In this document: in pieces, positions 7,732 through 11,806 of the stretch | Position numbering within the stretch: position 1 is the first letter of the stretch | Layout: the number at the start of each line of letters is the position of its first letter | NCBI GenBank assembly: GCA_025350425.1 | Contig: JANXXW010000034.1 | Location: 1 to 11,806, forward strand | Origin: Rhodospirillales bacterium | GTDB taxonomy: Bacteria; Pseudomonadota; Alphaproteobacteria; Acetobacterales; Acetobacteraceae | Direction: 5' to 3' | DNA: 11,806 bases | Position numbers and translations under genes: made by a program | Notes under the pieces: generated by a model | Databases searched by the model: none | Seen by the model: the letters and a program-made list of their open reading frames with translations, nothing else | Told to the model about the DNA's origin: nothing

Positions 7732-7980
7732 TCACATATCGCCGGCGAGCTTGATGGGATCGTGCGTCTTCGTCGTCGTGACCTGGCTGGCCGCGTGATC
7801 GAAGCCATTCTTTTGCAGGAGCTGGAAGAACTGCACGGAAGACTTGTTCGGCTCGAAGCCCAGGCTTTCGAGAGTGGTGGCCGGCTCGGATGCCAACTTG
7901 GCACGCAGATCTGCATCGAGCATCGCTTTGCCAAGCAGATCGGTCAGATCGGCGTGGGTCATCGCTTTCAGGGTGGCCAT
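7732..7980 (-). CDS. RiPP precursor peptide with NHLP/Os1348/Nif11-like leader
   Basis: This 82-residue acidic-basic helical peptide is immediately upstream of the radical SAM maturase (4-nt gap). Residues about 10-42 (DLTDLLGKAMLDADLRAKLA, then SEPATTLESLGF) follow the pattern of nitrile-hydratase-like and Nif11-like leader peptides: a short helix, GKAMxDADLRAKL, and an [E/D]P-x-x-x-LESLGF segment. A second helical part (about 47-65) leads to the C-terminal tail TTTKTHDPIKLAGDM (68-82), the likely core. There is no Cys in the peptide and no GG cleavage site. The start ATG at 7980 has a GGAGA ribosome site 5 nt upstream; M7 is a poorer alternative. No function is known for this exact peptide; its role as substrate of the neighbouring enzyme is inferred from leader type and adjacency. 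Confidence 0.85.
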   Translation of the reverse strand: MATLKAMTHADLTDLLGKAMLDADLRAKLASEPATTLESLGFEPNKSSVQFFQLLQKNGFDHAASQVTTTKTHDPIKLAGDM

Positions 7981-7985
7981 CTCAT

Positions 7986-7990
7986 TCTCC
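7986..7990 (-). promoter_or_regulatory. Ribosome binding site of the RiPP precursor
   Basis: On the minus strand GGAGA lies 5 nt before the ATG at 7980. It is a strong Shine-Dalgarno match and fixes the precursor start at residue M1 rather than M7, giving an 82-residue peptide expressed well relative to the maturase, which lacks an equally good site. Confidence 0.7.
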
Positions 7991-7999
7991 GAGGTTGTT

Positions 8000-8034
8000 T
8001 TGATACATTACCGATAGCAATGGGTTGGTATCAA
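8000..8034. promoter_or_regulatory. Inverted repeat, possible operator, upstream of the RiPP precursor
   Basis: TTGATAC at 8000-8006 is matched by its exact reverse complement GTATCAA at 8028-8034, with 21 bp between. The half-sites sit in a locally AT-richer 65-bp gap between the cyclase/ATPase stop and the precursor ribosome site. On the minus strand the upstream half contains TTGATA, a fair -35 match, and TAATGT 18 bp downstream is a weak -10 match, so the repeat could flank a promoter. It could bind a dimeric regulator or form a weak hairpin in the mRNA leader; a factor-independent terminator is unlikely because the stem is short, AT-rich and has no convincing U tract. Confidence 0.4.
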
Positions 8035-8045
8035 GCTTTGGCGGG

Positions 8046-11000
8046 TTATGCGACCTCGCCGGCGTGCCAAGTCATTGCGAGATCGGTGTATAATCCATGG
8101 GCGACGGTGCGAGAGGCGGTTGCACGATCGATTTGGTCGTGGGCCGTGTGGAGGTGCGCGAGGTCTGCGTGGCAATGGGCCATTTCAGGCGCCATCCCGG
8201 CCTTCCCTGCTCGCGATATCGCGTCATGAAGGACGGTCTCGGCTTCCGCCCAAGCGACGTTCTCACGTTTTGCGAGCGCACGGCCAAGGCTCCGGCCAGC
8301 CAGCACGGCGACAGGCGCGAGATCGTGCGCAATGGCCACATCCAATGCGGCGGAGGCGTTCGCGACCGCTTCCTCGGTATTTCCCGCCATCAGTTGCACA
8401 GCGGCCAGCGCGGCCGTGCACCAGGCGTCGAAGACCACGAGGCCCCGAGCGCGGCTATGAAGGATTGCATCACCAAGCACGCGTTCCGCATCCTCGAAAC
8501 GCCCGGATTCGGCATAGGCCAAGCCGAGGAATCGAGCGATGGAGGGCACCAACACCTGGATGCGGCCCTCCACAGCGACCGTCATGGCGCGTTCCAGCTG
8601 GTCGAGCGCGCGACACGGATCGCCCAGGGTCAGTGTGAGAAGACCCTCGGAAAGCTGCGAGTAGCTGCAGTCGTAGGGCCGTCCGGTGATCTTGGCGATC
8701 ACGGTTGCCGCTTCGCAGATGGAGCGTGCCTGCGCAAACAGGCCGGACAACGACAGCGCGTTGGCCAGGCAGCAAAGATACAGCACCGAAGTCGTGCCGG
8801 TGGTGCTGGACGGCCCCTGCTCGCGCGCGTCGATCACACGTTGTGTGTCGTGTTGCAGCAGTTCGATCGCGGCTGGCTGGTCGCCCTTGAACGAGTAGGC
8901 CTGACCGAGAGCGAAACGGGCGTTCATCAACAGCGCCATGTCGCCTGTTTTCTCCGCCATGCCTATGCCGGCAAGTCCGGCCTCGACGGCTTGGTCCATC
9001 TGCCCGAGGAGCGCGCGGATGTTGGCCTGGCTGACGCTGATGAGCAGAAGGCGGCGATGGTCGTGCAAGGTGAGCGCGAGTGCCTCGGCCCGGTCGAGAT
9101 GTACGAGAATGCGCGGCAGTTCGGCGGTTGATGCGAGCGCCACGCGAAGGCCGAGATGGATCTCGATCGCGGCTTCTGCGTGAGGCGCGGAGTCCGGCAG
9201 CTTGTCGTGGATGGCGAGCGCCTGTTCGAAGAACCCGATCGCCATGTGGTGCGCGGCATGGGCGTTGGCGCGATGACCGGCTTTGCCGAGGTAATGGGCG
9301 GCGCGGTCGAGGTCTCCGGCCTTCAGAGCGTGCTCGGCGAGACGCTCGGTAAATTCGCCCAGACGGTCGGCGTAGCGGCTTTCGATCGCGCGCAGCACAC
9401 GGCCATGCAGCATGCGGCGGTGGCGTTGCAGCAATCCTTCGTAAGTAACGGTCTTGGTCAGAGCGTGTTTGAACACGTAGCTGATATCGGCGGTCAGGCG
9501 GGTCGGAAAAAGAAATTCGTGCGCGAGGACGATGTCCAGATCGACATCGACACAGTTCTCCGACAACTCGGCGACGAGCGCCAACACGGGCCTTGGAATG
9601 TCCATGCCGATGACCGAAGCTAATTGCAGCAAGCTGCGCGAACGCGGTGGCAACGCGTCAATGCGCGCCGCAATGACTGCCTGCACAGAGGCCGGTATCT
9701 GGATGTCGGCAATCGATCGTAACAGGCGATGCGGCGCATCCTGGGAGACCACGCCCGTCTCCAGCAGCATCCGCGCGGTTTCTTCCAGGAACAGCGGCGT
9801 ACCCCCGGTGCGCTCAATCAACAGGCGGCGCAACGGCGCCAGTTCGGCCCCATCACCGAGAAGGTTGCAGAGCAGGCAGTCCGACGCGCCATCATCCAGC
9901 GGCGGCAGCTGAATGAGCGTGAAGTAGCTGCGGTGTACCGGCGGCGCGTAACTCGGACGGAACGTGGCGATGAGCAGGATGCGGGCGCGAGCCAGGTTTT
10001 CCACCACGGCGTCGAGCACGACCTGGCTTTCGGGGTCGATCCAGTGCAGGTCCTCGCACACGATGAGGAGCGTCTCCTGGCCAGCGGAGGGCGCGATCAC
10101 GTCCCGAACGGCGGCGGTGATGGAACGGCGGCGCTGCACTGGTTCGAGAGTCGCCCAATCCCGGTCGTTGTCGGGGGCGAGGCCGAGCAGGAAGCGTAAC
10201 GCGGGAAGATGGTGACGATGAGGGCTGCTCGCGAGCCGGCGTTCCATTTTCTCCCGCGCGTCCGTCACGCCGCCGTTGTCGTGCGCATCGAGCCAGGCGC
10301 GGACCAGGGACGAAATGAGTAGGAACGGTGTTCCGATATCGTGTGGCTCGGCAGCGGTACGGAGGACGCGGGTGCCGGCCGGGACGGTACTGAGGAATTC
10401 GTGGACGAAGCGGGATTTGCCGTTGCCGGGGTCGCCGACGACGCCGACGACCTGGCCCCAGCCCTCGGCAGCGCGCTGGCGGGAGCGCTCGATAATGCCG
10501 AGTTCGGGCTCTCGCCCCACGAACCCCGAAAGCTCGCGCGAAGCGGCCCGGATGGCCCAACGGTCGCGGATAAGCGATGGGCCTAGCAGGCGATACAATG
10601 GCAGCGGTTCGTCGAAGCCCTTGATGCGTTGGGTTCCGAGCTGTTCCGAAGCGATATTGCCGCCCGCCAGCTGCCATGTGGTTTCGGACAGGCAGGCGGT
10701 GCCGACGGCGGCGAACTCCTCCAGGCGGCGCGCAAGGTGTGCGGTGGCACCGACCACGTCGTAGTCGATCGACATATCGTTGGCGACGGCACGGACCAGA
10801 ACCTGGCCGGAATGGATACCGATGCGGATTTCAACGCTCGGACCTTTGCTGCCCATGGCGCGAATCGCCTGCAGCATCGCCCAGGCGGCGAGGCAAGCCT
10901 GGGCCGCATGATCCTCCTGCGCGATCGGGGCTCCGAACAGCACCATGATGCCGTCGCCCTGTATGCGGTTCACGGTGCCGCCGTATTTCCGGGCTCCCTC

Positions 11001-11348
11001 GATCATGGCCTGTAAACCGGGCTCCAGCGTGGCCATTGCCTCCTCAGGGTCGAGGTCGCGGATCAGTTCGAGCGAACCACGGATATCGGCGAACATGACG
11101 GTGACGAGCTTGAGTTCGCCCGCGTCCAGTTCGAGCCGGGGACGTTGGCGTGCCGTCTGGGGAGCCGGAGCCTCGATGACTGGTTGGACGGCGCTGGCGA
11201 CGCCTTTGCCGCAACGGCCGCAAAAGCGGGCAGTCGGGCGGTTCGAGTGGCCGCACGTGTTACACGCGCGGGCCAGTACGGCGCCGCATGAGTCGCAATG
11301 CGCGTACTCACCAGGATTATCCACTCCACACGTGAGGCACGTGGTCAT
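8046..11348 (-). CDS. Double zinc ribbon / class III cyclase-like / AAA ATPase / TPR regulatory protein
   Basis: This 1100-residue multidomain signalling protein has four parts. Two zinc ribbons lie at the N-terminus (C4xxC7...C18xxC21 and C29xxC32...C43xxC46). A class III nucleotide cyclase domain (about 77-225) has both metal aspartates, D88 in FADIRG and D132 in GDGIMVLFG. An AAA/STAND-type ATPase starts at SGFVGRE, with Walker A GDPGNGKS (K311) and Walker B LLIVCEDLHWID (E432-D433). A long alpha-helical TPR-like region fills the C-terminal third. Two usual cyclase residues differ: Arg128 where the base-contacting Lys often is, and His204 (AHLARRLE) where the transition-state Asn is; the paired Arg (R208) is kept. 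The start ATG at 11348 has GGAGGG 7 nt upstream and begins directly with the zinc ribbon. It is transcribed toward the RiPP genes (65-bp gap) and divergently from a C1A peptidase. No DNA-binding or membrane segment is seen. A regulatory role for the RiPP locus is inference only. Confidence 0.9.
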   Translation of the reverse strand: MTTCLTCGVDNPGEYAHCDSCGAVLARACNTCGHSNRPTARFCGRCGKGVASAVQPVIEAPAPQTARQRPRLELDAGELKLVTVMFADIRGSLELIRDLDPEEAMATLEPGLQAMIEGARKYGGTVNRIQGDGIMVLFGAPIAQEDHAAQACLAAWAMLQAIRAMGSKGPSVEIRIGIHSGQVLVRAVANDMSIDYDVVGATAHLARRLEEFAAVGTACLSETTWQLAGGNIASEQLGTQRIKGFDEPLPLYRLLGPSLIRDRWAIRAASRELSGFVGREPELGIIERSRQRAAEGWGQVVGVVGDPGNGKSRFVHEFLSTVPAGTRVLRTAAEPHDIGTPFLLISSLVRAWLDAHDNGGVTDAREKMERRLASSPHRHHLPALRFLLGLAPDNDRDWATLEPVQRRRSITAAVRDVIAPSAGQETLLIVCEDLHWIDPESQVVLDAVVENLARARILLIATFRPSYAPPVHRSYFTLIQLPPLDDGASDCLLCNLLGDGAELAPLRRLLIERTGGTPLFLEETARMLLETGVVSQDAPHRLLRSIADIQIPASVQAVIAARIDALPPRSRSLLQLASVIGMDIPRPVLALVAELSENCVDVDLDIVLAHEFLFPTRLTADISYVFKHALTKTVTYEGLLQRHRRMLHGRVLRAIESRYADRLGEFTERLAEHALKAGDLDRAAHYLGKAGHRANAHAAHHMAIGFFEQALAIHDKLPDSAPHAEAAIEIHLGLRVALASTAELPRILVHLDRAEALALTLHDHRRLLLISVSQANIRALLGQMDQAVEAGLAGIGMAEKTGDMALLMNARFALGQAYSFKGDQPAAIELLQHDTQRVIDAREQGPSSTTGTTSVLYLCCLANALSLSGLFAQARSICEAATVIAKITGRPYDCSYSQLSEGLLTLTLGDPCRALDQLERAMTVAVEGRIQVLVPSIARFLGLAYAESGRFEDAERVLGDAILHSRARGLVVFDAWCTAALAAVQLMAGNTEEAVANASAALDVAIAHDLAPVAVLAGRSLGRALAKRENVAWAEAETVLHDAISRAGKAGMAPEMAHCHADLAHLHTAHDQIDRATASRTVAHGLYTDLAMTWHAGEVA

Positions 11349-11443
11349 TCCCCTGCCCTCCCGGAGTTTTGCCGTCCCGCTAGCACGAAACGCCGAATTT
11401 CTATCAGATGATTTCACTAGAGTAATGTAGGGAAACTTATCCG
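11349..11443. promoter_or_regulatory. Divergent promoter region between cyclase/ATPase and C1A peptidase
   Basis: This 95-bp gap separates two genes pointing away from each other, so it must hold promoters for both unless transcription begins inside a coding region. The stretch from about 11390 to 11440 is clearly AT-richer than the surroundings. GGAGGG (minus strand, 11356-11361) serves the cyclase/ATPase gene and AGGGA (about 11429-11433) probably serves the peptidase. I see no convincing -35/-10 pair or operator in it. Confidence 0.45.
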
Positions 11444-11806
11444 ATGCAAAGCGAAGTGGCCCAGCCGCATCTGTCAAGCCATAATGCGCGGCGGGACGAA
11501 CCCGATTGCCAGGACATAATCTATCCTCCGGCCACCGGCTACGTGCCGGAGGAGGCACCGCTCGGCCGCTACACAAGACTGGGATTGCCGGTGCATGACC
11601 AGGGAGATGAGTTCTCATGCACCGGCTTCGGGCTCGCGGCCGTGGTGGACCATGGGTTGCGGCGGCGAGGAATTACCGACCTGTCGCCGTCCAGCCCACG
11701 CATGATCTACGAGATCGCGCGGCGCTACGACGGGGTGGCGGACCCGGACCACAAGGGCTCGACCGCGCGCGGGGCTTTGAAGGGGTGGCGCGCTCATGGC
11801 GTTTGC
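11444..11806 (+). CDS. Papain-like C1A cysteine peptidase, N-terminal part (cut by window edge)
   Basis: An open frame of 121 codons runs from ATG 11444 off the right edge. After an about 45-residue N-terminal segment it reads LPVHDQGDEFSCTGFGLAAV. This is the papain active-site pattern: Q53 (oxyanion-hole Gln) six residues before C59 (nucleophile), the same spacing as papain Gln19/Cys25. Further family marks of bacterial C1A enzymes follow: SPRMIYEIARRYDG, KGSTARGALKGWRAHGVC. The catalytic His and Asn should lie beyond the window. There is no signal peptide or long inhibitory pro-region in the visible part, suggesting a cytoplasmic enzyme. It is divergent from the cyclase/ATPase gene. C1 peptidases occur in some RiPP clusters (PoyH in polytheonamide), so it may remove the leader of the nearby precursor, but this is inference. 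The start is supported by an AGGGA-like site about 10 nt upstream. Confidence 0.85.
   Translation, partial: MQSEVAQPHLSSHNARRDEPDCQDIIYPPATGYVPEEAPLGRYTRLGLPVHDQGDEFSCTGFGLAAVVDHGLRRRGITDLSPSSPRMIYEIARRYDGVADPDHKGSTARGALKGWRAHGVC

Noticed and set aside
7728..7934. N-terminal extension of the radical SAM frame upstream of ATG 7727
   Set aside because: The extra 69 residues are Ser/Arg-rich low-complexity sequence read out of frame through the precursor gene; the family-like N-terminus begins at ATG 7727.
8000..8034. Reading the inverted repeat as a rho-independent terminator of the cyclase/ATPase gene
   Set aside because: The 7-bp stem is AT-rich, the loop is 21 nt and the run of T/A after it is too short; an operator or promoter element fits better.
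8097..9131. 344-codon open frame on the + strand inside the cyclase/ATPase gene
   Set aside because: It is opposite the well-supported TPR region, has no recognisable domain and is the kind of long antisense frame expected in GC-rich coding DNA.
11349..11618. 90-residue N-terminal extension of the cyclase/ATPase frame
   Set aside because: It would run antisense through the start of the C1A peptidase and the divergent gap; ATG 11348 has a strong ribosome site and begins at the zinc ribbon.
11615..11797. 60-codon minus-strand frame near the right edge
   Set aside because: It is the antisense shadow of the C1A peptidase, whose active-site motif is clear on the + strand.
1..11806. CRISPR arrays, tRNA/rRNA genes, insertion sequences
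   Set aside because: No regularly spaced repeats, tRNA-like cloverleaf, rRNA sequence or transposase-like protein was seen on either strand by eye.

Overview
The window (11.8 kb, high GC) looks like a chromosomal segment of an alphaproteobacterium, plausibly in or near the Acetobacteraceae/Rhodospirillales. The reasons are the GC-rich codon use, a small gene of the largely alphaproteobacterial DUF4169 family, and the style of the nitrate-assimilation genes. The taxonomy is an inference; there is no rRNA or other marker here.

Positions 1-4996 (+ strand) hold the end of a nitrate/sulfite assimilation operon. It contains a CysJ-type FAD/NADPH reductase (5' truncated by the window edge), a molybdopterin assimilatory nitrate reductase with a C-terminal BFD-like [2Fe-2S] domain (NasA type), and a siroheme synthase (CysG type). 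The three genes are joined by identical TGATG stop/start overlaps. The flavoprotein plausibly feeds NADPH electrons to nitrate reductase, and CysG makes the siroheme needed by a nitrite or sulfite reductase that should lie upstream.

Positions 4984-5872 hold a dienelactone-hydrolase-family enzyme (- strand), whose 3' end overlaps cysG by 13 bp, and a divergent 58-residue DUF4169 gene (+ strand).

Positions 5709-7980 (- strand) hold the most notable content: a small RiPP (ribosomally made, post-translationally modified peptide) locus. An 82-residue precursor with an NHLP/Os1348/Nif11-like leader and a short Cys-free C-terminal tail is followed 4 nt later by a 672-residue radical SAM protein of the 'RiPP maturation radical SAM protein 1' type, with a CX7CX2C cluster motif. 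The 65-bp gap upstream of the precursor carries a strong ribosome binding site and a perfect 7-bp inverted repeat, a possible operator.

Positions 8046-11348 (- strand) encode a 1100-residue double-zinc-ribbon / class III cyclase / AAA ATPase / TPR protein. It is transcribed toward the RiPP genes and may regulate them. Divergently, from 11444 to the window edge, lies the start of a papain-like C1A cysteine peptidase with its catalytic Cys visible. C1 peptidases occur in proteusin RiPP clusters such as polytheonamide, so this gene is a candidate leader protease for the same locus. No transporter for the product is visible in the window.
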